Positions 8,099 to 16,123 of a stretch of DNA of 46,891 nucleotides are shown here, piece by piece. The translations under genes and the position numbers were made by a program. Source of the stretch: Mycobacterium sp. PO1 (lineage in GTDB: Bacteria > Actinomycetota > Actinomycetes > Mycobacteriales > Mycobacteriaceae); the NCBI RefSeq assembly GCF_017312405.1, contig NZ_BLTG01000032.1, positions 1 to 46,891 of the forward strand. The letters run 5' to 3'. Under the pieces are notes generated by a model that saw nothing but the letters and a program-made list of their open reading frames with translations, did no database searches and was not told where the DNA came from. Numbering within the stretch: the first letter of the stretch is position 1; each line of letters starts with the position of its first letter.

Positions 8099-9130
8099 CT
8101 AGGGCAGGGGGTAGGCGGCGGAGATGTCGCCGGTGAAGTTGACTGCAGAATATTCGTTGAGCTTCGAGAGGCGGTGGTAGGCCTCGACCATCCGGACCGT
8201 GCCCGACTTCGATCGCATCACGATCGACTGCGTCGTACAACCACCGCCGAAGAAGCGCACCCCCTTGAGCAGGTCACCGTCGGTGACGCCGGTGGCGCAG
8301 AAGAACACGTTCTCGCCGGCCACCAGGTCCGTCGTGGTCAGTACCCGGCTCAGATCGTGGCCGCGATCGATCGCCTGCTGGCGCTCCTCGTCGTCCTTGG
8401 GCGCCAGGGTCGCTTGGATCTCCCCGCCCATGCAGCGGATCGCCGCGGCGGTGATGATGCCCTCGGGGGTGCCGCCGACGCCGGCGAGCATGTCGGTTCC
8501 CGAATCCGGCCGGCACGCCGCGATCGCCCCGGCGACGTCGCCGTCGGAGATCAGCCGGATGCGGGCGCCGGCCGCACGCACGTCGGCGATGAGTTGCTCG
8601 TGACGCGGGCGATCCAGGATGCACACCGTGATGTCGGAGACCGAGGCCTTGCGCACCTTGGCGATGCGCTGGATGTTGGCCGCGATCGGCGAGGTGATGT
8701 CGATGAAGTCGGCGACGTCGGGTCCGGCGGCGATCTTGTTCATGTAGAACACCGCCGACGGGTCGAACATCGCGCCGCGCTCGGCCACGGCGAGCACCGA
8801 GATCGCGTTGGGCATGCCCTTGCTCATCAGCGTGGTGCCGTCGATCGGGTCGACGGCGAAGTCGCACTCCGGGCCGTCCCCGTTGCCGACCTCCTCGCCG
8901 TTGTAGAGCATCGGCGCGTTGTCCTTCTCGCCCTCGCCGATCACCACGACGCCGCGCATCGACACCGAGTTGACCAGTTCGCGCATGGCATCGACGGCGG
9001 CCCCGTCGCCGCCTTCCTTGTCACCGCGGCCGACCCATCGGCCGGCGGCCATGGCTCCGGCCTCGGTGACCCGCACGAGTTCGAGAGCGAGGTTGCGGTC
9101 CGGGGCCTCCCGGCGCGAGGGCGTTGTCAT
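8099..9130 (-). CDS. glpX: Fructose-1,6-bisphosphatase class II
   Basis: Metal-dependent gluconeogenic phosphatase converting fructose-1,6-bisphosphate to fructose-6-phosphate; in mycobacteria GlpX (Rv1099c) is the main FBPase. 343 residues. The lithium-sensitive phosphatase motif DPIDGTT is at 94-100 and the metal-binding acidic cluster GEGEKD at 65-70. GVGGTPEG and the C-terminal [10 protein letters not shown], typical of class II enzymes, are also present. The gene is divergent from the DUF4245 gene with a 54-bp gap, and fumC lies 82 bp downstream on the same strand. Confidence 0.96.
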   Translation of the reverse strand: MTTPSRREAPDRNLALELVRVTEAGAMAAGRWVGRGDKEGGDGAAVDAMRELVNSVSMRGVVVIGEGEKDNAPMLYNGEEVGNGDGPECDFAVDPIDGTTLMSKGMPNAISVLAVAERGAMFDPSAVFYMNKIAAGPDVADFIDITSPIAANIQRIAKVRKASVSDITVCILDRPRHEQLIADVRAAGARIRLISDGDVAGAIAACRPDSGTDMLAGVGGTPEGIITAAAIRCMGGEIQATLAPKDDEERQQAIDRGHDLSRVLTTTDLVAGENVFFCATGVTDGDLLKGVRFFGGGCTTQSIVMRSKSGTVRMVEAYHRLSKLNEYSAVNFTGDISAAYPLP

Positions 9131-9171
9131 GGCCAGATTGTCCCATTAGTGGGTTCGGGTCAGGGAGCTGG

Positions 9172-9184
9172 GATACTGGGGAAC
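9172..9184 (+). promoter_or_regulatory. Possible leaderless -10 box before DUF4245 gene
   Basis: GATACT (9172-9177) is followed by 7 nt to the ATG at 9185. It matches TANNNT at the conserved second A and final T but not at the first base, so it is a weaker call than the others in this window. Confidence 0.3.
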
Positions 9185-9919
9185 ATGACGACGCCGCCCG
9201 AGCCGGGACCGCAGGTCGGCGGGGAGCCCGGCGGACAGACCGAACCCGCAGGTTCCGCCGGTGCCGAAGCCGGATATGCCCTTCCGGGCCCGCGCCCGCA
9301 GAAGCCCCGATTGCTGCAGGACGGCCGGGACATGTTCTGGTCGATGGCGCCGCTGGTGCTGGCCTGCGTGGTGCTCGCCGGCCTGCTCGGCATGTGCTCG
9401 TTCGCCCCGTCCGGCCCCGGCGCGGGCCCCGCCCCCGACTATGACGCCCGCGCGGCACTGCAGGCCGACGCCCGTGCGCTCGACGTCCCCATCCGCCTGC
9501 CCCAGCTGCCCGAGGGCTGGCAGGCCAACTCGGGCAGTCGCGAGGGCATCGAGGCCGGCCGCACCGACCCGGCGACCGGCCAGCAGGTTCGCGCGGTCGC
9601 CTCCAGGGTGGGTTACCTGGCGCCCAGCGGCATGTACCTCAGCCTGACCCAGAGCAACGCCGACGAGGACGCCCTGGTGGCCACGTTCGGTTCCGAGCTG
9701 GTGCCCACCGGGGTGCAGGACGTCGACGGCGTCACCTGGGTGGTCTACCAGGGTGGGGAGCGCGACGGTGGCCGACCGGCCGAGCCGGTGTGGACCGCGC
9801 GGGTGCCCGGGCCGACCGGGCCGGCGCAGCTTGCGATAACCGGCGCCGGCAGCGCCGAGGAATTCCGGACCCTTGCCGCGGCGACGCAATCCCAGCCACC
9901 ATTGACCGCGACGCAGTGA
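9185..9919 (+). CDS. DUF4245 membrane-anchored protein
   Basis: 244-residue protein corresponding in position to Rv1100. The N-terminal 45 residues are Gly/Pro-rich and probably cytoplasmic. One transmembrane helix follows (MAPLVLACVVLAGLLGMC, about 57-74), then a short linker and an extracytoplasmic domain of about 160 residues beginning DARALDVPIRLPQLPEGW, which I recognise as DUF4245. Function is unknown. It is divergent from glpX. The dienelactone hydrolase gene follows after 22 nt and is probably co-transcribed. Confidence 0.85.
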   Translation: MTTPPEPGPQVGGEPGGQTEPAGSAGAEAGYALPGPRPQKPRLLQDGRDMFWSMAPLVLACVVLAGLLGMCSFAPSGPGAGPAPDYDARAALQADARALDVPIRLPQLPEGWQANSGSREGIEAGRTDPATGQQVRAVASRVGYLAPSGMYLSLTQSNADEDALVATFGSELVPTGVQDVDGVTWVVYQGGERDGGRPAEPVWTARVPGPTGPAQLAITGAGSAEEFRTLAAATQSQPPLTATQ

Positions 9920-9941
9920 CCAGCCGGCGAACGGAGATGCC

Positions 9942-10739
9942 ATGACGGCCCCTGAATCGGATCTGAGCGGCTGGACGGCGGCCCCGTTCACCGCCAACGG
10001 GCTGACCTACGACGTGTACCGCAAGGGCGAGGGACCCGGTGTGGTGTTGATCCCGGAGATGCCGGGCCTGCATCCCGGGGTGCTGGCGCTGGGGAACCAC
10101 CTGGTGGACAACGGCTTCACCGTCGCGGCGCCGTCGCTGTTCGGCACCCCCGGAGCGCCGGCGCTGTCGCCGAAGGCGGTGCCCACGCTGCTGAAGGGGT
10201 GCGTCGCCAAGGAGTTCGCCGCGTTCGCCACCAACGCCGACCGGCCGATCGCGCACTACCTGCGCGCGCTGGCCCGCGACCTGAACGACCGGACCCCCGG
10301 CAAGGGCGTCGGCGTGATCGGGCAGTGTTTCACCGGGGGTTTCGCGCTGGCCGCCGCCGTCGACGACAGCGTGCTCGCCCCGGTGATGAGCCAGCCGTCG
10401 CTGCCGCTGCCGCTGACCCCGAAACAGCGACGTGACGCGGGTGTGTCCGACGCCGAACTGAAGGTCGTCGAGCAGCGCGCCGCGTCCGAGGGGCTGTGCG
10501 TGATGGGTCTGCGGTTCAGCGAAGACGCGATGTCCCCGCGTGACCGGTTCACCACGCTGAAGAGCCGGCTCGGTGACGCGTTCGAGGTCATCGAGATTGA
10601 TTCCGGAAAAGGCAACCCGGACGGTATCGGGCGCATGGCCCACTCCGTGCTGACCGACCAGGTCCGTGAGGTCGACGGCCACCCGGCCTATGAGGCGCGC
10701 AAACGCGTCGTGGAGTTCCTCACTTCTCGGTTGACGTAG
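9942..10739 (+). CDS. Dienelactone hydrolase family protein
   Basis: 265-residue alpha/beta hydrolase of the dienelactone hydrolase family. The nucleophile elbow is GQCFTGG with cysteine C129 in place of the more usual serine, as in true dienelactone hydrolases, and E39 in IPEMPGL matches the glutamate that tunes that cysteine. The acid and histidine of the triad are less obvious to me. The substrate is unknown. GGAGATGCC before the ATG gives a Shine-Dalgarno sequence. The last 20 nt overlap, tail to tail, the end of the permease gene on the other strand. Confidence 0.82.
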   Translation: MTAPESDLSGWTAAPFTANGLTYDVYRKGEGPGVVLIPEMPGLHPGVLALGNHLVDNGFTVAAPSLFGTPGAPALSPKAVPTLLKGCVAKEFAAFATNADRPIAHYLRALARDLNDRTPGKGVGVIGQCFTGGFALAAAVDDSVLAPVMSQPSLPLPLTPKQRRDAGVSDAELKVVEQRAASEGLCVMGLRFSEDAMSPRDRFTTLKSRLGDAFEVIEIDSGKGNPDGIGRMAHSVLTDQVREVDGHPAYEARKRVVEFLTSRLT

Positions 10740-11970
10740 CGGCCTGGGGACCGGGCTCGGCAGTGGGTTCGGACGTGGACTCGGACTCGCGTTCGGGCTG
10801 GGGTTCGGCCGGGGTGCGCGGCTTTCCGGGCAGCATCCGGCGCCACCACGGCACCGAACGGGCCTCGTCGTCGTCGCCGGCGTCGGCCTGGGTGCCGGTG
10901 ATCGACTCGGCCGGTGCGCCGCGGTAGACCACCAGGTACACGCTGACCGTCGTGACGATGACGATCATCAGCACCGGGCCCAGCACGATGCCCCAGAACC
11001 CGAACATCGACAGCCCGGCGAACACCGCGAGCAGCATCAGCGCCGGATGCAGGTGGGCGCTCTTGGGCACCAGCAGCGGGCGCAGCACGTTGTCGATGTT
11101 GGTGGTGACGACGAGATGGAACACCACCACGAAGACGCCACCGAACACGTTGCCGAACAAGGCCATTCCGATGCCCAGTGGGATGGCGAGGATTCCGCTG
11201 CCGAGCGGGATGAATGCCAGTGCGGTCAAGAAGATGACGAACATGAAGAACGCGTCGTGGATGCCGCCCAGGTAGATCGACACTGCGCCGGCCACACCCT
11301 GGCAGACCGCGATGATGAACTGCCCCTTGACCGACGCCGAGACCATCGCGCCGATCTTGGCGAGATAGATGTCGGAGATGTTGTCACCCAACGGGTTGAG
11401 GTCGCGGAACAGATCGAGGACGCGGTCACCCTTGGTCAGCAGGGCCACGAACACGTACAGGAAGATGACCGCCGAGGTCACCAGCGACGCGATGCTGCCG
11501 ACGGACTCCTGCAGGAAACTCAGCGCGTACTCGCCGCCGTTCTGCCCCAGCGTCGCCATCGCGTCGCGCACCGAGTCCTGGGTCAGCGTGACGTCCAGGA
11601 ACGGGATGCGGGCCAGCACCTCGTTGGCCGAGTCGAGCAGCCGCTGAGCCAGTGCGGTGAAATCCGTTTCCGAAACCCACCGGCTGATCGAGTCGACCAT
11701 CTGGCTGATCTGCATGAAGGCGAGGATGCCGACACCGGTCAGCGGTATCGCGACAATCAGGATCGCCGTCAGCAGCGTCACCGTCGCGGAGAGACCGACG
11801 TTCATCCTCGACCGCAGCCGGCTGTACAGCGGGTTGAACAGGTAGGCCAGCACGGCCGCGATGGCGATCAGCAGGACGTAGGACCGCAGAAAGTAGGCCC
11901 CGAAGCCGAGCGCGATGACCGTCATCACCACCAGCGCACGCTTCTGGGTAAGCGTCAATTCGTCGCGCAT
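10720..11970 (-). CDS. AI-2E family (PerM/UPF0118) membrane transporter
   Basis: 416-residue inner-membrane protein matching Rv1101c in position. It has paired N-terminal helices (ALVVMTVIALGFGAYFL, then VLLIAIAAVLAYLFNP), the RSRMNVGLSATVTLL segment typical of the family, further helices after residue 150, and a C-terminal tail of about 65 hydrophilic residues rich in Pro, Glu, Ser and Thr. Family members are proposed transporters of small molecules or ions; the substrate here is unknown. GGGAGGG lies 4 nt before the ATG. The gene starts 30 nt downstream of the second SDR stop on the same strand, so it may be the third gene of a KstR-controlled unit. Confidence 0.85.
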   Translation of the reverse strand: MRDELTLTQKRALVVMTVIALGFGAYFLRSYVLLIAIAAVLAYLFNPLYSRLRSRMNVGLSATVTLLTAILIVAIPLTGVGILAFMQISQMVDSISRWVSETDFTALAQRLLDSANEVLARIPFLDVTLTQDSVRDAMATLGQNGGEYALSFLQESVGSIASLVTSAVIFLYVFVALLTKGDRVLDLFRDLNPLGDNISDIYLAKIGAMVSASVKGQFIIAVCQGVAGAVSIYLGGIHDAFFMFVIFLTALAFIPLGSGILAIPLGIGMALFGNVFGGVFVVVFHLVVTTNIDNVLRPLLVPKSAHLHPALMLLAVFAGLSMFGFWGIVLGPVLMIVIVTTVSVYLVVYRGAPAESITGTQADAGDDDEARSVPWWRRMLPGKPRTPAEPQPERESESTSEPTAEPGPQAATSTEK

Positions 11971-12000
11971 GCGCCCTCCCGTCGGCCGCCGAGCGCAACC

Positions 12001-12840
12001 TTAACCCGAGCCGGGGCGCCCGGACGCCTCTCCGAGCGTCTGGCGGGACCGCTGTCCGGTGACAAACCGCATGGCCAAACGGTTCATCAGCGTCGGCGTC
12101 AGCCGTGCGAACAGCCATTGCGCGTGTGCGACAGCCGGTTTGACGAGGATCGCCTTGTTGCGCTCGATCGCGCGCAAGGTGTCGCGGGCCAGGCGGTCGG
12201 CGTCGTAGGCCCTGCCGCCCTGGTTCTGCAGGAAGTAGTCGCGACCGACGAAACCGCCGACGGCGCCTTTGTCGAGGATCGGCGTCTCGACGGCGGCGGG
12301 GCAGACGACCGTGACGCCGACCCCGCGGGGTACCGCTTCCGTCCGCAGCGCCAGCGACAACCCGACGACCGCGTGTTTGGTCGCCACATAACTGGTGATC
12401 TGGCCGGCGGCGCTCAGACCGGCCATCGAGGCGGTGTTGACGATGTGGCCGTGGCCCTGGCGCAGCATCTGCGGGTAGGCCGCCGCGACGCCGTGCACGA
12501 CACCGCGCAGGTTGACATCGATGATGGCGTTCCACTGGTCGAGGGTGAGCCGTTCGGTGTCGCCGCCCCAGACGATCCCGGCGTTGTTGAACATCAGGTC
12601 CAATCGACCCGCGCGGGCCACCACGTCGTCGACGGCAGCTTGCACCGCGGTGGCGTCGGTGACGTCCAGCCGGGCCGCCCGGGCGTGCGCACTCAACTCG
12701 GCCGCGGTGGCCGCGGCGGCGTGTTCGTCGATGTCGGTGCACACCACGTGCGCGCCGGCGCCGTCGAGTGCGCGGCACAGCGCGGCGCCGATACCGGATC
12801 CGGCGCCGGTGACCAACGCCTGCTTGCCGGCGACGCTCAC
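12001..12840 (-). CDS. Short-chain dehydrogenase/reductase (SDR), classical
   Basis: 279-residue classical SDR, predicted NAD-dependent because D36 follows the second beta strand (HVVCTDIDE). TGAGSGIG at 11-18 binds the dinucleotide, NNAG is at 85-88, and the catalytic pair is Y151 and K155 (SYVATK). GTG 12840 is chosen because it overlaps the stop of the preceding SDR in GTGA, giving translational coupling. The C-terminal 60 residues extend beyond the core fold. The alcohol substrate is unknown. Its position behind a KstR-type site in an operon with another SDR makes a steroid or sterol side-chain hydroxyl plausible, by inference only. Confidence 0.88.
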   Translation of the reverse strand: MSVAGKQALVTGAGSGIGAALCRALDGAGAHVVCTDIDEHAAAATAAELSAHARAARLDVTDATAVQAAVDDVVARAGRLDLMFNNAGIVWGGDTERLTLDQWNAIIDVNLRGVVHGVAAAYPQMLRQGHGHIVNTASMAGLSAAGQITSYVATKHAVVGLSLALRTEAVPRGVGVTVVCPAAVETPILDKGAVGGFVGRDYFLQNQGGRAYDADRLARDTLRAIERNKAILVKPAVAHAQWLFARLTPTLMNRLAMRFVTGQRSRQTLGEASGRPGSG

Positions 12841-13610
12841 GCCTGTTCCATCAGTTTCATGACGTGGCCCATCACGTCGGGATAGCGCTTGAGATGGGCG
12901 CCGCCGTTGATGTCGAGTACCTCGCCGGTCAGCCACGACGATCCAGGAGCGCACAGATAGAGCACCGCCTCGGCGATGTCCTCAGGTGTGCCCGCCCGTC
13001 CGAGCGCGGTGTTGCCGACGTAGTCCTCGACGACGCCCGGGACCGCTGCGGCAGCCGCGGTGAGCGGGGTGTGCACGAAGCCCGGCGCCACGGCGTTGAC
13101 CCGGATGCCGCGCGGTCCCATCTCGAGGGCCGCGACCTGGGTCAGCATCGACAGACCGGCCTTCGCGGCGCAGTAGGCGCTCATCCCGGCGGCCGGCTGC
13201 CTGCCGTTGAGCGAGCTGATGTGGATCAGCGAGCCACCTTCGCGCAGGTGCCGGCCGGCGTGTTTGGACACGATGAACGCGCCGTTGAGACAGACGTCGA
13301 TGACGGCGCGGAACTCCTCGGCGGGCATGTCGGTGATGAGACCGACGTTGCTGAAACCCGCGCAGTTGACGGCGATGTCGAGGGTGCCGTGACCATCGAA
13401 CAGGCTCTGCACCGAGGTCTCGTCGGTGACGTCGACCGCTGCGGCGGAGTGAGGGCCGCCGAGCTCGGCGGCACGCTCACGCGCGGCATCGCCGTTCACA
13501 TCGGCTATCACCACCCGGCACCCGTGCGCTGCCAGCGCACGGGCGCTCGCCCATCCGATGCCGGAGGCCCCGCCGACGACCACCGCCAGACGCTCGCCAC
13601 TGTTGCTCAT
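12837..13610 (-). CDS. SDR family oxidoreductase, first gene of operon
   Basis: 257-residue classical SDR of the FabG-like type. The dinucleotide motif is GGASGIG (13-19) and D37 favours NAD(H). NCAG (82-85) stands in for the usual NNAG. The catalytic residues are S132/S133, Y146 and K150 (SAYCAAK). GGRAGTPEDIAEAVLYL-type residues and the final WLTGEVLDINGG are typical of the family. ATG 13610 is chosen because the reading frame upstream lacks SDR sequence and AAAGG lies about 8 nt before it. A KstR consensus site is centred about 30 bp upstream, so the gene is probably induced by sterol intermediates. The next SDR overlaps its stop. Confidence 0.88.
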   Translation of the reverse strand: MSNSGERLAVVVGGASGIGWASARALAAHGCRVVIADVNGDAARERAAELGGPHSAAAVDVTDETSVQSLFDGHGTLDIAVNCAGFSNVGLITDMPAEEFRAVIDVCLNGAFIVSKHAGRHLREGGSLIHISSLNGRQPAAGMSAYCAAKAGLSMLTQVAALEMGPRGIRVNAVAPGFVHTPLTAAAAAVPGVVEDYVGNTALGRAGTPEDIAEAVLYLCAPGSSWLTGEVLDINGGAHLKRYPDVMGHVMKLMEQA

Positions 13611-13628
13611 CCGGTCGGCCTTTCGACA

Positions 13629-13655
13629 GTGAAGTAGAACGTGTTCCAACTTCAC
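13629..13655. promoter_or_regulatory. KstR-type operator before SDR operon
   Basis: TAGAACGTGTTCCA (13635-13648) matches the KstR consensus TNNAACNNGTTNNA at every fixed position. It is embedded in a larger palindrome with perfect 7-bp outer arms, GTGAAGT (13629-13635) and ACTTCAC (13649-13655). KstR is the TetR-family repressor of cholesterol catabolism genes in actinobacteria, released by CoA thioesters of sterol intermediates. The site lies 25 bp before the SDR start and about 75 bp before the divergent SRPBCC gene, so it may control both. A site sharing the core AACGTGTTCCAA precedes 3-beta-HSD. Confidence 0.75.
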
Positions 13656-13728
13656 ATCCGGGCGGGCAATGCGCAAGAGGGGGGACCGATTCCGGCGCCG
13701 GCAGACCGGCACTGGCACACTCGGGGGC

Positions 13729-14193
13729 GTGACCGAACTGAACAGATCGGAGTCGATCACGGTGGCCGTGCCGCCTGACGAGCTCTACGCACTGGTGTCC
13801 GACGTGACGAGGATGGGTGAGTTCAGTCCCGTCTGTCGCGCCTGCTGGTGGGACGAGGGCGCCGGCCCTCAGGTGGGTGCCTGGTTCACCGGCCGTAACG
13901 AGGACGCAGGTCGCACCTGGGAGACGCGCAGCCAGGTGGTCGCCGCCGAGCCCGGCCGCAAGTTCGCCTGGGAGGTCAACGACGGCTGGGTGTATTGGGG
14001 CTTCACCCTGGAACCGGCAGGCGAGGGCACCGAGCTGACCCAGTGGTGGGAGTTTCTGCCCAAGGGCGTCGACGGGTTCCGCCAAGCTTTCGGCGTCACA
14101 GCCGAGGCCGAGATCGCCAAGCGCAGCGACGCCGCGCGCGAAGGGATGCCGGTCACGCTCGCCGCGATCAAGAAGACCGCCGAAACCGCTTGA
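13729..14193 (+). CDS. SRPBCC family protein
   Basis: 154-residue single-domain protein of the START/Bet v1-like SRPBCC superfamily, which forms a deep hydrophobic ligand cavity. The N-terminal ITVAVPPDELYALVSDVTRM is the typical first strand and helix, and the C-terminal amphipathic helix starts near FRQAFGV. It may bind or cyclise a hydrophobic ligand; no catalytic residues can be assigned. GTG 13729 is chosen because GGGGG lies just upstream and the fold begins shortly after it. The gene is divergent from the SDR operon and shares its KstR-site region. It is convergent with the FGE gene. Confidence 0.8.
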   Translation: MTELNRSESITVAVPPDELYALVSDVTRMGEFSPVCRACWWDEGAGPQVGAWFTGRNEDAGRTWETRSQVVAAEPGRKFAWEVNDGWVYWGFTLEPAGEGTELTQWWEFLPKGVDGFRQAFGVTAEAEIAKRSDAAREGMPVTLAAIKKTAETA

Positions 14194-14212
14194 GGCGACA
14201 CAATCGCGGCGC

Positions 14213-15100
14213 TCAGCTGGTCGCGCTGCGTTTGACACACCGAAAGCCGAGGTGGCTCATCCCGGTGTCGACCTGCTGCGGGCGGCGGGCGGCCGGCCGG
14301 TACCGCATGCAGTAGCTGTCCGCGCAGAGGAACGAGCCGCCTTTGATGACGCGGCGGGCGACCTGGACCGGCTGGTCGGGGTCGTAGGTGTCTTCGGCGC
14401 AGCAGGGCTGGTCGTCGCGGGCCGGTCCGTACCAGTCGGTGGTCCACTCCCACACGTTGCCGGCCATGTCGGACAGGCCGTACCCGTTGGGCGGGAAGCT
14501 GCCCACGGGCGCCGTCTGGCCGTACCCGGTGTCGGGAAGGTAGGGGAACTCGCCGTGCCAGTAGTTGGCCAGTCGCTGCCCGGGCTTCTCCGGCTCATCG
14601 CCCCACGTGTAGGTCGCATGCGGCAGACCGCCCCGGGCCGCGACCTCCCATTCGGCCTCGGTGGGCAACGCCAGCCCGGCCCAGTCTGCATAAGCTTGCG
14701 CATCCTCGAACGCGACGTGCACGACGGGATGGTCGTCGCGGTTACGCAGCCCGGACCGCGGGCCCCGGGGGTGGTTCCAGCACGCGCCGGGCGTCCAGGT
14801 CCACCACTGGCTGAGATGCCTCAGGTCGACCGGTCCCGTCGTGCGACGGAACACCATCGAGCCCGGGTACAGGTTCTCCGGCGGCGCGCCCGGATAGTCG
14901 GCAGGGTCGAGCGGCCGCTCGGCCACGGTGAGATAGCCGGTGGACGTGACGAATTCGGCGAACTCGGCGTTGGTCACCTGGTGTGCCATGATCGCGAAGC
15001 CGTCGACGGTGACCTCGCGCGCCGGCGCCTCCTCCGGGTAGTGGTGGTCGGATCCCAGCATCGCGGTCTGCGTCGGCACCCACAGCAACTCGTCAGACAC
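14213..15100 (-). CDS. Formylglycine-generating enzyme (sulfatase maturation)
   Basis: Copper-dependent oxidase that converts the active-site cysteine of sulfatases to C-alpha-formylglycine. The FGE-sulfatase domain covers the 295 residues. Both active-site cysteines are present, C259 and C264, in GGSFLCADSYCMRYR, together with NVWEWT, LPTEAEWE and the final GMSHLGFRCV. The gene is the third of a same-strand run sulfatase - HAD - FGE, so it probably activates the three sulfatases encoded alongside. The start GTG at 15100 follows an 86-bp gap that may hold its own promoter. M. tuberculosis has one FGE, Rv0712, next to atsA (Rv0711); this locus is different. Confidence 0.93.
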   Translation of the reverse strand: MSDELLWVPTQTAMLGSDHHYPEEAPAREVTVDGFAIMAHQVTNAEFAEFVTSTGYLTVAERPLDPADYPGAPPENLYPGSMVFRRTTGPVDLRHLSQWWTWTPGACWNHPRGPRSGLRNRDDHPVVHVAFEDAQAYADWAGLALPTEAEWEVAARGGLPHATYTWGDEPEKPGQRLANYWHGEFPYLPDTGYGQTAPVGSFPPNGYGLSDMAGNVWEWTTDWYGPARDDQPCCAEDTYDPDQPVQVARRVIKGGSFLCADSYCMRYRPAARRPQQVDTGMSHLGFRCVKRSATS

Positions 15101-15161
15101 GTCGAGACCGCGCTGGCGGCGGGAAAGTGCGAGTAGCGGCCACCGCTGACACAGTCTCGAC
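15101..15161. repeat. Inverted repeats in HAD-FGE gap
   Basis: GTCGAGAC (15101-15108) and GTCTCGAC (15154-15161) form perfect 8-bp arms around a 45-nt region that itself contains AGCGG-CCA-CCGCT (15135-15147). It lies immediately upstream of the FGE start. It could fold in the transcript and set FGE expression relative to the sulfatase, or bind a protein. Confidence 0.45.
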
Positions 15162-15186
15162 GAGGTTTGGCATCGACGTCACGTGC

Positions 15187-16092
15187 TCACGCCCCATCGA
15201 ACACGGTTGTCCAGTCGTTGCGCATGCTCGCGACGGTCCAGCCGTTCGCTTCGGCGAGCTGCAGCGACTTCTCCGCCCCGGCAACATAATCGAACTCGCG
15301 CTCGCCGTCGTCGTGACGCACCAGCAGCGCCAGCGAGGGGTGCGGCGCGGCGGTCGCGTATTCCATCATCGCGATGTCACCGTTGGAGTTGCCGGCCGCG
15401 AAGATCGGCCGCCGTCCCACCCGGCCCCAGATGCGCACCGCCTTGACCGGTCCGTCGTTGAGGAACTCCGGGGTCGAGGTGGTTTTCAGGTGGCCGTCGA
15501 CGAAGTCGAGCCCGACCGAACTTCCGATCACCCGCTCGGGCGGAACGCCGTACATCGGCGTGGTGATCGGGCGCATGAAGTCGCGGCCGCCGCCGGAGGC
15601 GATGTAATTGGTGAACCCGTGGTCCTCGAGATACCGCAGCAACTCCACCATCGGACGGTAACCGCATGCGGTGTAGGGAACCCCGAGCGTCGGGTGTGTC
15701 GCGTCGGCGAAGAACGCAGTGACCCGTTCGGCGTGCTCTTCGACGGTGAGACCGGCATAGGCCGACAACACCGCGCCGGCAAGCACTTTCAACGCCGAGT
15801 CATCACCGTTGTAGTGCTGGGTGACCGCATCGCCGAACCACGCGAGATCGCCCGAGGCGGCCGCGCGGTAGGCCGGGTTGTCGGTCAGTGACGGGTCCGC
15901 CGCGACCTGTTCGGCCAGCCGGCGGACCAGGAAGTCCAGCTGGATGTAGGCCGGCTTCTCACACCACAGCGTTCCGTCGTTGTCGAACACCGCGACGCGC
16001 TCCTGCGGTGCGACGTCGCGCACGGCACGACCGACGAAGTCGACGATCGCCGCCTTCGCCGCACAGTCGTGCCAGGACTCGAGTCCCGCCAC
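15187..16092 (-). CDS. HAD-family phosphatase
   Basis: 301-residue haloacid dehalogenase-superfamily hydrolase. Motif I is VFDNDGTLW (nucleophile D37, acid/base D39), motif II is ASGGGRDFM, and motif IV is NSNGDIAMM. Overall it resembles phosphoserine-phosphatase-like HADs with a helical cap. The substrate is unknown. GTG 16092 is chosen because GGGAGG lies 5 nt upstream; the longer upstream frame is only a shadow of the sulfatase gene. It lies 31 nt after the sulfatase stop, so the two are almost certainly co-transcribed, with the FGE gene next. The link of a phosphatase to sulfate-ester hydrolysis is unexplained. Confidence 0.85.
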   Translation of the reverse strand: MAGLESWHDCAAKAAIVDFVGRAVRDVAPQERVAVFDNDGTLWCEKPAYIQLDFLVRRLAEQVAADPSLTDNPAYRAAASGDLAWFGDAVTQHYNGDDSALKVLAGAVLSAYAGLTVEEHAERVTAFFADATHPTLGVPYTACGYRPMVELLRYLEDHGFTNYIASGGGRDFMRPITTPMYGVPPERVIGSSVGLDFVDGHLKTTSTPEFLNDGPVKAVRIWGRVGRRPIFAAGNSNGDIAMMEYATAAPHPSLALLVRHDDGEREFDYVAGAEKSLQLAEANGWTVASMRNDWTTVFDGA

Positions 16093-16123
16093 GCTACCTC
16101 CCGTCGCTTCGCTCGCCGAGTTG

